Program-made: the position numbers and the translations under genes
Notes under the pieces: model-generated
What the model saw: only the letters and a program-made list of their open reading frames with translations
The model's database searches: none
What the model was told of the DNA's origin: nothing
Origin: Paramecium sonneborni
Lineage: Eukaryota > Ciliophora > Oligohymenophorea > Peniculida > Parameciidae
Assembly: GCA_905182985.1 (NCBI GenBank)
Contig: CAJJDN010000140.1
Location: 215,111 to 279,110, forward strand
Reading direction: 5' to 3'
Length of the DNA: 64,000 bases
Shown: positions 22,574-37,250 of the stretch, one piece after another
Layout: each line of letters starts with the position of its first letter
How positions within the stretch are numbered: position 1 is the stretch's first letter

Positions 22574-24223
22574 ATGTACGAACAAGAACTTCCATCAAAT
22601 TTAGATGACTTTCCTAATTACAATCTTAAGTAATCTGCTGAATCTGAGAAAGTGATTGTAGATGATGATCAAAAGAAAAAAGCAGCTTATCAATTTATGC
22701 AATCCTTAGAAAAAAATCTTAGAACTAAAATAAGTAGTCCTCAATAAAGAATATAAACAATAGCTGTATCACTTGAATTGTATGATACAATTTTCAATAA
22801 AATTTATTGCAATACTCTTTATAAGGTAAAGAATATATGAAATTTAAAAAAGGAAACTCTTTTCCCATTAGCTGAAACTTTAGAAGAAGCTTTCAATGAT
22901 GAATTTGATTCAATAACCAAATTACTGTATAATGAAAGTTGTTACAGACATATATTCTAAAGTGTACAATAACAATTCAATTTGTAAACTTCAATCGAGT
23001 CATGGCAAAATTATTAATTGCTTTTTGTTGCACTATAATAAAAGTATACTAAATGCTGAATTAGGCAAAATATTGATCTTCCTCTACCACCAAGTTGGAT
23101 TTGGGACATTTTAGATGAGTATGTCTATCAATTCTATGTGTCTTCCAGATGGAGAAAATTACTTAAGAATGATGAAAAAGCTAATTTGAATAACATCTAA
23201 GATTTTTGGAATCTAGAAGATATGCTAAAAACATTAGAAACATTTTATAATTAAAGAAATACTTCATTCTAAACTACATTCTAATATTTAGCCTATTATT
23301 CTTATTTAGCTGCAGCAAAACTACATGTTATGTCTGGCAATTTCACAACAGGATATTCTATTTTATCATCTATTTAACATTCTGATTTAATTATATATAG
23401 TAAATCTGGTGGAGCCTATTAATCATTATTTAGTTACACTGGATTCTGTTTCTTATTAAATAAAGAATATAAAAAAGCTAATCTTACCTTAACATTAATT
23501 GTTAATTACTTCAATAAATATAAATAGTTATATACAAAATCCTATCAATATGATAGTTTAATCAAATAACATGAAAAAATATTAGCATTGTTAGCAGTTA
23601 CATCCTTATTTTATCCTGAAATTGAAGATAATATTATTACACTCTTAAAAGAAAGTAGAAATAAATTATTTGAAAAATATGAAAAAATGTTGAAATATGA
23701 TCAATAAATCATTGGAGAAGTCTTCTTATAATCTTGTCCTAAAATTATCAACACTATCAAGAATATCAATGAATTTCATACTGAACAAGAACTTAATCCT
23801 AATGACTTAATCATTGATGTTAAAGATAAATTACTCAAAGAAGTATAAGAGGCCAAGAAAATTAACGATGTTGAACAAGTTTTAGGTCTTTATAATTAAA
23901 TCACTTTTTAACATTTTAATAAAGTAAATTCATTATTTAATATTATTTAAGTTGCTTCCTGAAAAATATATCTAATTATATATTGATAGAAATAATGTTG
24001 CTTTAAGTGACAATCCTTTTGAATCAACTATTCTTAGTAAATTTTTGTAAAAATCGAAATTGCTCGATATTGAAGTTTAAAGTGATATTATTTATGTCAA
24101 AGAAGTTCCAGTTAACTAAGTATAATTAATTCATTATTTTTTTAGAGAGATTTCATTAATTAATTAGCTTAGATGAATGCAAATCTTGAGAAAAGCATTT
24201 TTGAGTTAAGTAAGAGTTTATGA
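22574..24223 (+). CDS. Translation initiation factor eIF3 subunit L, 515 aa
   Basis: Four introns (22826-22852, 23044-23064, 23924-23951, 24120-24145) give 516 codons. The sequence follows eIF3l collinearly: SWQNYQLLFVALQQ, then DLPLPPSWIWDILDEYVYQF (compare LPNQWLWDIIDEFIYQF), a helical PCI-type body ending at FLQSCPK, and a C-terminal DIIYVKEVPVNQRDFINQLA like the winged-helix end of eIF3l. It is a subunit of the eIF3 octamer core binding the 40S ribosome. It is only 54 bp downstream of the TBC gene on the same strand. Confidence 0.88.
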
Positions 24224-25537
24224 TATTTGCTGTTGAAATTATTCAAAAAGTATATTAACATTTTATATAAATTATGAAATTACCTCTTCAAATTAAATAT
24301 ATTATCAAAATATTAAAAATGTTAAATTTATTTCTTGATATGATATTTTTCTGATCTTTAATTTAATATATATAATATTTTTATTAATTATTTTATTTAT
24401 CTATAATTCTTATCTATCCTTAAATCTAAAATTTTATAAATTTTTTTAAGAACTTACCAAAAAAAATTAAACTAAAGATAAAAACTTTCAGAATAAAAAT
24501 ATTTGAAGAGAAATTGTATTGAAATAAATAAGGAAGAAATAAACGATTCAATGTATTAACATAAAATTTATTTCAAAACTAAATAAAATATTCTTTGAAC
24601 CTTTCTTAAAATAAAAATTTCATTACCTGTTTTATCATAAGAAATTAATTATATCAAGATCCTTTTTCTTAATATTTTAGAAATTCATATTAACATATTA
24701 ATTAAATGAATTTAAAGCCATAAAAATATTGATTAGTTCTAGCTCTAGAATTCTATAAATAAATTTTAAAATGAATATTAGATTTATTTATAAAAATTTT
24801 ATTTATAGGATAATTTATCAAATACATAATAGTTTTTATGATATTAAACTTTTAAATATAAAATATTTTAAAGGCTAAAAATTTTAATATATACAGATTT
24901 ACTTTAAAATAATTTTGCAAAAAAAGCTCTGAAAAGTTATGAGAAGTCTTATCCAAAAATTATAATTTAATAATACCTGAAGAGAAATTGATCACCTTTT
25001 TCTATACAAGTTTTTATTCTTAAGATTTCTTTAAATAAAATAAAAAAATGATGATTCTTTAGGGAAAATAATTTTCAAGTGATATTCTTTAAAAATTTTT
25101 TGACCGATAACCATTATTTTTGTATTTAAACTTAGTTTAGGAATATAAAATTAAAAAGATTACTCCAAAAAATTTTAAGATTTTTGAATAAATCAGAATA
25201 GCATAATAGCATAAAATATCTATTTGATTAGGAGAATAATAGAAAAAAATTAAAAATAGCTAAAATTAAGTGATAATTTTTAAGAAAATTATAAAAATTG
25301 CCAATTAAGATTAGTTTTGAAATCATTAAAAAGGCAAAAGCCATGAATGTAACTATCTATAAATATGGATATTAAATTGATAAAGATATTTTTTGAACGA
25401 TCAGTAACTTTGATAGAATCAAAGATTGAATTTTTGAAGTTGTCATGAATTGATAAAAAAAATAAAATAAATTAGGGTTTATAAAATTATAATGATTATT
25501 TAATAGAGATTAAGTAATTTTTAGTTTGAATATATAT
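24224..25537 (+). pseudogene. 1.3-kb spacer with coding remnants
   Basis: No intact gene. Short forward pieces such as KKALKSYEKSYPK (about 24920) and KITPKNFKIFEQIRIAQQ (about 25160) read like protein but are separated by TGA stops and frameshifts. No family is assigned. Both neighbours end facing this region, so no promoter is expected. Confidence 0.3.
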
Positions 25538-28500
25538 TCATTTTTTATATGTTTGCTTTTAACTTCCTCTTCTTTTTAATCCTTCTACTTTTTGAGAAAT
25601 TTTTTAGAATTTTCTTAAATTACTATTATCTTAATCTGATGATTAATTTTGACTACTATCATTATCACTATCACTAACTACTTGATGATTTAGAGCTAAA
25701 ATATTCTAATAGATCATTGTATTTGGAACTGATAAATATTTAACTTACCCATATTCTGGTTCAATTCTTGCATTACTTCCTTTAGTTTTACGAGATAATA
25801 TTTCAGCATTACCATCATAAGAAGTGTTAGAACTATTATCATCACTGAAATACTCTTAACCTAAAATAGATAATTAAGCTAATTTTTATTATTGCAATTT
25901 CTTTTTAAACTTATATCTTTTCATTGCTTTGAATGCCATGAGTACAAAAAGATATTACACTATAGGATTAACTAGATTTTCTGATTTTGAGATATCAGAT
26001 TTTGTAATTTTTGATATAGTTTCATGTTCTTTTTATTTAATTTTTTTAGCTCCTACTTCAGTTAGATTATAATTTAATTTCTTTTATAAATAATTCTTAA
26101 GTACTGAAAATAATACTTAATGATATCTAACATAACCATCAGAATCAGAATAAATATTCATTTTCATAATTTAAGTGGCAACATTTTTTTTAGCAGCAAC
26201 TAGTAGTTATTATTTAAATTTATCTAATTGAGATGGATCATTATCTGGATTAATATTCTTCCATTCTTAGATATCTTCTTATAATTTTCTATTAAGTTCA
26301 TATCCTAATGGTTATTCCATTTCAAACATTAAATTAACTAAGGCTGTTCCATGCATTTTCATACCTTTATCTTAATAAGCAAATTTAGACCAACTTTCAA
26401 CAAAAATATTTTCAAATTCTTAAAATTTATTTAATGGATTATCAGAATTGAAATAATTAATTTCATATTGATCTAAAATAATCAAGATAAATAAATTTAG
26501 CATGATATATTGCTAAATAATAATAAAGAAAATGAAAAAGATACAATTATATTCTTAACCTCCTCTCATTGTATCAAACATAACTTTATGCCAATCTTCA
26601 CCAGTTGAACATTAGAATAGAATCTCAAATGAATGATGAAAATCTTAAAAATTAGTAACGTCATTAATAATTTCACCTGTTTTAATATCTTAAAATAAGA
26701 AAACTCCTAGAATAGAAAAAATAAAGAAAACAAGAAAAAGTAAAGCTGTAACATTAAGCATAGCAGGAAGTGAATAAAGTGCTGTTTCAATTAATTTTTG
26801 CAATCCTTAAAATTATTTAACTAATCTAAATAATCTAGTGACTCTAAGAACTCTAAATACTCTAGCAATTTATGGTCCAACCTTTAAGAATGTTACAAAT
26901 GAATTTCCAGAGAAATCCAAAATTAAATCTAATATTGAAGCACAAACAACAAAGAAATCAAATTAATTCCAACTATTTCTCATATATCCTATGATTCCTA
27001 TAGCTATTAATTTAAGAATAGCTTCTAAGATAAATACAAATGTAAAAGATAGGTTTAAATAATTTAAGATTTAATCGTACTATTTTGAAGCCTCTTCTTT
27101 CGCCAAACCCATAGTTATAATATTAAGTACAATAATAGTCATAATAAGAGGATCAAAATATTTGTATTTGATTAATTTAAAAAAGATTGCTCTAAATGGA
27201 TTATCAGGAGGGAAAAACATTGCCATATTAGGATTGGAATGGATAATAAGTTTTTATAAATCAATCCAATCACTTTATGTTTAAGTAAGAGTTTAATCTC
27301 TTGATGCTTCTTCAGCTAAATGATAATTAACTAAAATAACACCAATAAATAAGTTAATTAAAAGCATAGCTCCGAAAAGTATGAAAATTACAAAATACCA
27401 TGAAAATTGAAGTTGAGCTTCAAAAATAGGACCTGATTCATCAGCATCTATAAAATAATACATATAATCTGGCCATCCTTCTAAAGTAGACAAAACAAAA
27501 AGTGTTAACATTCCTCGTAATACATTATCAAAGTTAATATCTCTATTCTCCCATATTCCTTAATATTTATTAATACAATCTTCTTATCCATAATAATATG
27601 TTTTCCCATCATTTAAATTACAATAATGAAGTTTGTTTTTCATTAAACTCACTCCTAATATGGCAAACATTAACCAAGATAAAATTATTACTATTCCAAC
27701 ATTGAAAATACCATTTATTGATTGTAATAATGCACTTACTAAAATCTTCATTGATTTATTATGAGTAATAAATCGAAGAGGTCTTAATGTTCTAAGCAAT
27801 CTTAAGATTTTCACAAAACTTAAATTTATACTAGATACACTGACATCCACAAAAGATGCTATTACTATAAAGAAATCTAAAATATTCCAAGATTCTCTCA
27901 AATATGAAGCTTCTTCTTAAACAAATCCAAATGCTACTATTTTAAATAAGAATTCTAATCCAAATAATATTGCAAATCCTATATCAAATTAAATTGAATA
28001 TATTCTAATATCTCCTTAAGATGGAATATAAGTATCTAAAACTAATTTTACACTTGTCAGAAATATCAAAATAAATATAAACCCTTCAAATTTTTTATCT
28101 TTCACTATTCTATATGCAATCCTTCTAAATTAATTCTATTAACTAAAAATAAATAATGAATTTTAACAAACCCCTTATTCACTGAAATAAATAAAAGAAG
28201 GTTCCTTCTTCTTTTATATTGATTCATCATGATGAAAAGTTATTTTCACTTATGATCTTCTTCTCAATATTGGCTAATTAGTGAATTAAATTTAGTTATT
28301 ACTATTCATATTTATATTTGTTCCTGATTATTATAATGTAGAATGTGGCATTACTTATGTTGTTGAACTATTCTTTACTTATTAAATTTCATAATCTAAT
28401 CCTGTCTTATCTTATTTATATTCTTCCTCAAAGTTTTCCAATAAAATGGCTAAAAAAAGATTCAAAAAAACATAATTGCCTATCATAATCCAAAACACCA

Positions 28501-31500
28501 GATATATCATAGTAATTACAGGACTTAATGGTTACAATAATAATTCATATAAAAGAGAATTCCAATTTTCTAATGTCAATACCTAAAACACAATTAAAAA
28601 TGAACTCTACAAATTATCAAAATTTTCTCTGCTTGGAGTATCAGTTAATTGACCACCAAAAAAAGACATACCTAATAAAGTAAATATAAATATGAATATA
28701 ATCATTAACAACAATATATACATTAAAGATTAAAAAGAATTTGTTAAAACCTTTATTAAAAATCCCATGAATTATAAGCTTTTCATTAATTTTGTCACTC
28801 TTAATACTCTAAATGCTCTAAATATTCTAACAGCTCTGAATGCTGATAATGAAGACTTTCCATTTGATCCTCCCAATATAAAAAGCTCCACTAAACTCAA
28901 ACATACTATTAAAGCATCAAAAATATTCATTGTATCCTTCATATATGTTATAGCTCCCAAAGCCATCATTTTTAATCCTAATTCAACTGTAAACAATATT
29001 GTAAATGTAAAATTAAATTAAACTAAAAAAGCATTACTTTCTTCTGAAATCAATCCATCCAAACCCAAAATTATTGTGTTTAATGCTACTGCTAAATTCA
29101 TCATCCCTTCAAAACTACTTGATTATATAAAATGATACAAATTCCTCTAACATACCAATAATAAACCAGTGAATCCTTTTATCCATTTAAAATAAGCATT
29201 ATCATCATAATTCATTGCCTTCATAACTGAATTCATTTAAATTGCAAACTTTTAATCAAAAAATGTATAATCTGATACCAATAACACATCTTCAATAGAT
29301 GATATTGCTTAAATAATTCCATTTGATAATGTATCCTTTTTCCTTATTTCATAATAATCATGATAAAACACTGCTCTTTATGCCTCTCTTTCGTGATATG
29401 ACAAAAAGATGTTTTTATTGTTTTACTCAATTTCTCTTATTACAGTTTGATTCTTATTAAGATCTACAATGCAATCATTAGTATCAAAAAAGTAAGATTA
29501 TAGTTCTTAATATGTTAATTCTTACTTCTAATTCATCTAATTTTTTTTTTTCCTTTTTAAATGATCGTAAGTGTCCATAAGTGGGTTTTATGAGTTCTGT
29601 ACATCTACTTCTTATTCTTCTTCACGGCGAGTCTCAGAATCAACTAACTCAGATAACATTAGAAATTCTTCAACAGGATGTATATCATCTAATATAGGCT
29701 TAATCCGTCTTATTCCATGAAATACTTTTAGTTTTTTAGCAATTTATTACTTCTAATTTTAAATAGTAGTATATTATTTTTTATGGTTTGATTTTTGAGA
29801 TTATTAACTAAATATGATTTATTTTGAATTTTTAAAACAATATTAAATTTTTACACTCATTGTTTTAAATTTGTATTCTTAAACTTATTTTTTTAAATGA
29901 AGCTCTTTTATGTATTTAGTTTCAAGAACCTCTTCTGTACTTGTGTATTATTCATGGTCTATCTTAATAATTGGATAAAATTATATGCTGTGTAATTTTG
30001 ATTTGAGTTTAAGATTTTTTTCATCAAATTAATGATCATTTTGTTCATTTTATATAAAATCTTTAATTTTTTTTGGTTCTGTTTTTCTTATAGTTCTGAA
30101 TTCTTTTAATTCATTTTCCTTTTCAATTAATTCAATATTTTTTTAATCAACAGGTTCTAAATCAACAGCAATTTCTTAAAGTCGATTATCACATTAATAT
30201 TCAGAAAGTTCACTTAAATTAATGCTACTAAATTCAGTGTTGCTAAGTAAATCTATACTATCTTTTTTATTAATAATTTTGATAGTTTTAGAGTATTTAG
30301 AAGGTGATCTTACGAAATTTAAAAATTATTGCGAGGTAGATTTTCTTTTTCTTGGATGAGGAATATCAACTTTTTAATTTTCATCTTAATCACCATTTTT
30401 ACTATAATTGCTATTAGTTTAATTTTTAGATTTGACTGACATTATTCTTTATTATTTATCTTACCTATCTAAATTATTTTCACTTGGAATTAGATTTTCT
30501 GATGATTATTTCTTTAATTCATTCGTTTTGGAAGATATAGAATGATTGTCATTTTATTTTAAGATTGAATCAAGTTTATTATTATTAGGAAATAAATCTT
30601 TTTCAATATTTCCCATTCCATAGATTCCTTATAGTTTAACTTTGTCTTTCAAATTGATAGATTTACTATAATATTTAGCTTATTAGATAGCTTTAAACTA
30701 GATATTTTTATAGGTTGGTGGTTTATAATTATTTTCAATATTATTTAAATTAACAGTGTTGGCCTTTCTAGATTTAGGACGAATAAAATATGGTTGATAA
30801 GATTTTTATTCAGAAGCACCATAATTGATTATATCTACAGTATATCTTTTTGTTTTATATAGACCAAGCTTTCTTAATTCCCAATAATCATAAAATTCAA
30901 TATCATCAGATATTAATTTAAGTTCTTCTTCAATTTTTTCAGGTTTAAAATTTAATTTAATGACAGCTAGTGTTAAATTAACAAGAAAAAAGGCTCCGAC
31001 TATAATTACAAGTAAGAAATAAAAGATCACAAATTCAGAGAATGTAAGAATAACAGCTTCTGATATTTTAGACCATCCTTCAAGAGTTGTGATAACAAAG
31101 ACTTAAAGAAATGCCCAACCAAAAGTATCAAAATTTATTAAATCACTTTCAGGATTTCTAATTTATTTACCACAAATGTAATCTGTTGGACAATCTGAAT
31201 CAATTGCACAATAAGCATTTATTTCAAATTTAGTTAATAATTTTATTCCAATTTCGCTGAAACAACGTCGTTTGAGATATCCTGAAAATAATTAAACTCC
31301 AGCAATTGCAAAAATAGTATAAAAGAAAACTAATACTATAGCAGCATCTCTTAATTAAGCTAAAGATGCAAATAATGCTAACAATATCATTCTCAGAGAC
31401 TTTATTGAAGATATTGTTCTAAGTGGTCTTAAGACTCTAAAGGATCGTAAAGAATTAAGATTTAATGAGTTTGAAGATACAAAAAAAGGTAAATAGGCAG

Positions 31501-32159
31501 TAATGATGACTGAGAAATCTAAAATGTTCCATGTTTCTCTTAGATATGCTTTCTTTGGTAATATTAATCCCTATTTTAGAGAATACTTTACTTAAGCTAT
31601 TATCTTTAAGACAGCTTCAATTGTATAATAGATTAAAAATATTTAATCCATTAGGTTGGCAAATTCTGTTTGTTCTTCAGTGGTTGGATCATCCAATGCC
31701 AACATTATTGAATTAAATATAATAATAAAGATTGTTATGATTTCAAAGATAGTATTAGTAACAATGTTAGTTGCTAATAATGAAACTCTTTTTTGAAATA
31801 TTAACAATCGTTTTCTTATTGCTAGAAGTGGATATCTAGTTAAATTATGATAGTTACTAGTCTGTGTAATTTTGAGCTAACTATAAATCACTTTAAGGGA
31901 TAAGTTTTAAATAGGAATTAGAAATGTTTTTGTAATTGATTAGCATGTCTTCATATTCATCTTACATTTGTGATTATAATTCTTCTTAATAGATTTCTTA
32001 CTCTTCTGCTTTTATATCAAAAAATAAATCATGAACTTTCCTTAACAATTCTTAATTGTTTTGAACTCTCAATTCATTATTCAACTACATAATAGTATTT
32101 AATAAATACTTCTTCAATACTGAAAACATCAAAATCTCTTCTTATTTATTCTTTTTCAT
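25538..32159 (-). CDS. Four-domain voltage-gated Ca2+ channel alpha-1 subunit, 2199 aa
   Basis: One 22-nt intron (31836-31857) and then one uninterrupted frame of more than 2000 codons. Four homologous six-helix repeats are visible with arginine-rich S4 segments (SFRVLRPLRTI, FRAVRIFRAFRVLRV, KILRLLRTLRPLRF, RVFRVLRVTRLFRL). The pore loops read TTLEGWSKI, LTLENWNSL, STLEGWPDY and STGEDWHKV, so the selectivity ring is E-E-E-E, the Ca2+ signature. The linkers between repeats I-II and II-III are long and Lys/Asn/Gln-rich. The C-terminus has a helical calmodulin/EF-like region and a polar tail. In Paramecium such CaV channels sit in the ciliary membrane and drive ciliary reversal. Start ATG 32157-32159 is 88 bp from the divergent CFAP57 start. 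Confidence 0.95.
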
Positions 32160-32247
32160 CTTCGTTGTGTAGTATTGATTGTTAAAGTATCATAAATATA
32201 GAAATTAGTTGGCGATAAGCAATTTATATAAATATAATAAATAAAAG

Positions 32248-35200
32248 ATGGAAGATGAATATGTTATGGTCAATGGAAGAAAAACTGTATATAGCTCTTA
32301 CCTAACTCTAGATTCCCCGAAAGATGTATCAAGGCAATAAAATCTACAATGGGATAAGTCTTAATTTGCATTATTCGATTGGGTATATATAAATGTGATT
32401 TACAATCGTTTAGTTTGAAGTAAAGAATCTAATCCTATATTTACCAAGAAGATTCTCTTGTTTATCTGAATGGACATCATCTGGTCCTGTATGATATCAA
32501 CAAAAAGAAACAACAATTCATTTTAAGACCTAAAGATGAGGAAGATGTAAATTAATGCAACTAAACTCTAGGTTGTAGTAATGAATTATTGTGTGAATGA
32601 TAAGATGATACTCTCTGTAGGTCTTGGACTTAAGAATAGTATCAAAAATTATGCAACTGTTAGAATCTATAAAACCAATTAAAAATCTTTCACGCTTCTA
32701 CATTAGCATCTACCTTTTGGAACTTAAGTTAAAGATCTTGCCTTTCTTCATACTGCCAAATATACTATTACTCTTTGTTATAATACTTCATCTCATGATA
32801 CCTCCTATATTAGTGTCTTTAAAACTAATACTGAATAACTCATTACATATTCGGACGTAGGGGAAAACTATGCTGGCTTATTTGGCACTTACAAAGATTT
32901 TGAATAGTTTGGCACTTTTGGACCTAATGTCTTAAAAATTTGGAAATTCAACCCTACAGAAAAATAATTAGATGATGCTTTCCTTGATTATGAAGGAGTT
33001 ATCACTCATGTTGTATAATCAAATAAGTAATGAATTTTTATTATCTTTTAAGAAAAATATTCCTTATGAATAAAAAAGGAATCTTATACTTTTATAGAAA
33101 AAACAAAATCATCAATTCTGCAAACATTCCTGCTGATATGAATGAAATTCCTACTGTTATAGCTGCCTATTCAGAAGGAGTTGTTGTGGGATTCGAAAAT
33201 AAACCTATTATCGCTATGTATGAAGCACATAAAGGAATTATCGAATATAGAAAATAATATCCTTTAAATATTAGTAATTTATAAAAAATAGTTTATATTC
33301 ACGTTGGTAAAGATGATTCTTATATTTCAATAACTGCATAACACAAAACCCGACAAACAGAGAATGAAGAAATAAATTGTGAAATATATCTGTTCAATCT
33401 TGGATTTGTTGATTATATAAACTCAGCTTTTCGAGATCCATTTGAATAGCTTTTTCCTTAAGGTGTTCATAAGAGTAAAATATTGAATGTTGAATCATCT
33501 CCATCAAAGCCAATAATTTGTGTATTATCTGAAGAGAGAGTATTTAAAGTATGGGAATTTACTTATGAAGAAGGTAAATTTAAATGTCTATATTCTTCAA
33601 CTTTACATGAAGTTCCTTAATGCATGGCTTTGCATCCCATGGCATTTCAATGTGCAATAGGTTATAGAGAGGGATTGAAATTTTATTTTGTTTTACATGA
33701 TGAACTGAAATAAGTTTATTATGAATCATTAAAGCAATGTAGTGTTGTAAAATATACCCCAGGAGGAAATCAATTGGCTGTTGGATCTTAGAATTAAATA
33801 TTAATATATGATCCATATACGTATTAATTGATTCAAACAATATCAGGACACATGGGTACAATAGCATCATTAGAATGGTGTGACAATACTCTAATATCTA
33901 CATGCAGTTAGGGATTGGTTATGGTTTTCAATTAAACTAGATTGGTTGATCATTCATTTAAACTTCATAAAGGATTTTGTTAAACTTATGATCCTGAATA
34001 TGATTTCCTTATTGGAAGTTATTCTGATAATAAAGTGAGAATCTTTAATGAGAAAGGATAGAATTTATATTATGAAATGGATATTTATCCATGTTAATAT
34101 GTTTGTGTTTAAATTTTGAGATTTTTAGATCTGATAGCTTTTGGTACGAGTTGTGGTAAAGTGAGATTATATTTATGGCCATTCACTTAATTTAAAGATG
34201 ATCAAGAAATGTTTGAATTTTAATTGCATCAAGGTCCAATCACATAAGTTAGAATGTCTTCTGATCAATAATTCCTTATTACTGGAGCCGAAGATGGATC
34301 TATTTAAATCTGTAAAGTCAGAGAATGGTATGATGGTAAAGATATGACACCTTAAGAAACTTAAAAAGGATAAAGAGTTAATTCTAAAGGACTTATCATA
34401 TCCAATCTTTATAGTTTTAGTATACTTGCTTTTGTGAGTAAAAATACTATTGAGATGAAGAAAGATCTTATAAAAGAATTAGATTTTAGAATCTCTAATC
34501 AAAAAAGTGATTAAGAAGATTAAAAATAAGATATTACTTAGAAATATTAAAAATAAGAAAAAGAATTAGAATAACATTATTAACGTCTTATTGCTAATTA
34601 TAAGGAAGAATTATCTAATACTATGGAAGATAAAGATAGAAGAAATAAAAATTTAGATCTTGCTTTAGTTAATCTAAAAAAACAGAATTAAGTTGAATCA
34701 CATTAAATTTAAGAAAAAACTGAAAAAGATCTTTTATTATTATATTAACAAAATGATGAAGTCAAATCTAGATTATAAATTATAAATGAAGAAAATTAAA
34801 AAGAATATGAATAAAAGAAAGCTCATTTAGAATCCATTAGAGCTAATATCAAAAATGATTAGGATACAAAATTTAATGATTTATTTTCAAGATTTTAATC
34901 ATCAAAAGAATCTTTTGAATTAGATGAGAAGAAGTATTTAGAAGTATTTAAAGAAACTGAAAAAGAATTTGAATAATTAATTAATGAATAAAAAGAAAAA
35001 AAACTTATTAAATTAAAAGAATTATTAGAAAAAAGTGAAAAAATCAGATCCAGCAATACTAAATTTAAAAAAGAATGTGATAGATATCAATTAAGAAAAT
35101 AAGAATTATAAAATATGATAAGAGAAACAGATACTCAAACATCACTTGTTAACAAAGAAAAAGATAATTTTAAAAAAATTAATGAAGAGAAAAAAAATTA

Positions 35201-36369
35201 ATTAAAAGAAAGAGAGAGACAAATATTTTAGAAAGAAAAGGAAATAAAGAATTATAGAAATAAAAATGGCCATTTATAAAATTTTAAAAATGTTAATTCA
35301 TATCGTTTATAATCTCTGTAAGAATAAAAAGCACCTCTTTAAGAACATTTATCAGATTTAGATTAAAATGTCAAAATAATGTATTAAGAATTGACAGATG
35401 AAGCAGAAGCAGAAAAAAATTTAGAAAATTTAATAGAAGATACTTCAAATAAAATAAAAGAATTGAAAAATTAATATTTAATGAAGAGAGATTCTTTATT
35501 TTCTAAAAGAGGAGAAGTTCAAGAGATAGAAAATGATATATTTAAAGTATTAGCTAATCCTGAAATCACTGATTTTAAAGAAATGTTAAAAAATGTTCAT
35601 AAATAACATTATATTACTGGAAAAATTAATAAAGGTGTTGTTGATGAAGATTCAATCTATGCTGAAATTGAAAAGAACACAGAAACTGCTATAAGAGAAG
35701 AAATGCTTAGATAAAGAGATTTTTTAAGCAAAAAAATTAATACAATTACTAGAACAAGTAAAGCTGCTGATGAAGATAAAACTAGTCTTATAATTAGAGT
35801 TTAAAAAGAAAACACTAATTTAGTGAAATCTTGTAATGAATTGAGAGAATAAAGAGCAAATCTTATTTCTCATTTATCTAATATGCAAAAAGCATTAGAT
35901 ATATTATAAAAAGAAATTTCTTCTTTAAATAATGGAGAATCAATTGAATTGCAACCATCAGATGAAGATGTTCCTTTATATGTTGAGAAAAACAAAATTT
36001 AAAAACAAATTTCAGCTCCTAAATTGACTCCATTTTAGTAATATCATTAAGAAAAGGAAATTTAAAAAATTAGAAAATCTGACACAAATCTGAAAAGAGA
36101 TAAAGGATAATTAGATCTATAATAATTAATTAAAGAGATAAAGACTTATAATTTAACAGATTAAGAACTCAGAGTAATAATATATTAATAATTAGGATTA
36201 AGTATAGCAGTTTTTAAGAAATGATGAATCTTCATCTATTTTACCTTAAATTTTAAAATATCCATTTAATTCATCTCAAGAAGAAACTTAATTAGCTGGT
36301 TTAGAATAATCGATAATAAATACCTCTTTAGAAACATAAAAACTTTAATTACCATTAATTAAACAATGA
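32248..36369 (+). CDS. CFAP57: Cilia- and flagella-associated protein 57 (WDR65), 1330 aa
   Basis: Five introns (32287-32311, 32383-32413, 32547-32571, 33027-33052, 36174-36195) give 1331 codons, close to the length of animal CFAP57. The first half is WD repeats, opening with IQSYIYQEDSLVYLNGHHLV like the conserved CFAP57 start, and including LHKGFCQTYDPEYDFLIGSY and LHQGPITQVRMSSDQQFLI. The second half from about residue 700 is continuous coiled coil. CFAP57 is an axonemal protein that helps assemble inner dynein arms and the nexin-dynein regulatory region. The first two introns are needed to join the N-terminal Lys-rich segment to the first repeat. Confidence 0.85.
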
Positions 36370-36418
36370 TGGAAATGAATTGTTATATTAGATTTATTTA
36401 AATATAATTAAATTTCTT

Positions 36419-36994
36419 ATGAATCAGTTCCTATTAATATTAGTACTAAGCCTCATTTCAGTGAATTGCTACTTTGGCCTTGAAGAAGTAGATGTTACCT
36501 TAGTGTCTGACAAAAAAATATCATTCAATGGAGTCATTACAATTGTACCACATACCGAAAACGTAGTCATTTGGTTATGCAATAAAAATAAATTAAGTAT
36601 ATTGTTATTTCTTATATTAAGATTTATTGCATTTAATAAATGGTTCTGAAATAGTAAAAAAGCTGTATTTTTTGAATGATTATAAGGGATTCATTGTGAG
36701 ATGTGGATACAAGATGAAGATTGACAAAAATGAACTAGGATTACATTAAATTACATTGCTAGCTAATGACAGTAATTGAGAACTCTTTTTTAATTCTTCA
36801 TTGCAGAATCCCACAAGATTATATTGTCCTACCGAACCCAGAATGACCGTGAGTATACAAACGATGTTATAGATTTATTACCAAATCTATCATGCCGAGT
36901 TGATACAGAGATGTTCATTATTGAAGATTATTTGGATTCTTTTTGCCTTAGAAACTAGCATTTCCCATCCCTGACCGAATAATATGATTTATGA
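36419..36994 (+). CDS. Small predicted secreted protein, 171 aa, no known family
   Basis: Two introns (25 nt at 36597-36621 and an unusually long 35 nt at 36772-36806) give 172 codons. A clear signal peptide (MNQFLLILVLSLISVNC) precedes a mature domain rich in beta-type strands (VDVTLVSDKKISFNGVITIV) with cysteines at WLCNK, VRCGY, LSCRV and SFCLRN. That is four in the mature part, enough for two disulfides. No membrane anchor. I recognise no family; trichocyst or surface proteins are conceivable but nothing shows it. Confidence 0.7.
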
Positions 36995-37250
36995 TATCAA
37001 ATAAATATTTTATAATTTATGTGTCATATTTCAATTTTAACATTTCTCTATTCATTTACTTTGCTCATCTATAATACCTATTATCATTCATAATATTAAT
37101 TTAAATTCTTTAATTATCTATTAATATATAAATATATATTATACAAATCATAATAAGAATTAAACAATTTCTAAAAAGAATTTATAAGATCTACATTAAT
37201 TGATAATCAATTAAGCATATTTCTTATCTTTATAATTTTTAAAATATTTA

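Noticed and set aside
25740..25770. An intron (GTAAG...) near the 3' end of the Ca2+ channel
   Set aside because: Reading straight through gives an uninterrupted frame into a plausible Ser/Asp-rich tail ending at TGA 25538-25540. Splicing at any nearby AG breaks the frame.
30445..30475. A 29-nt GTAAG...CAG intron in the Ca2+ channel I-II linker
   Set aside because: The unspliced frame continues directly into the downstream linker, whereas removal of 29 nt would shift it.
36419..36649. A 76-aa secreted peptide ending at TGA 36647-36649
   Set aside because: The last third is a translated intron. Splicing 36597-36621 extends the protein to 171 aa with sensible sequence.
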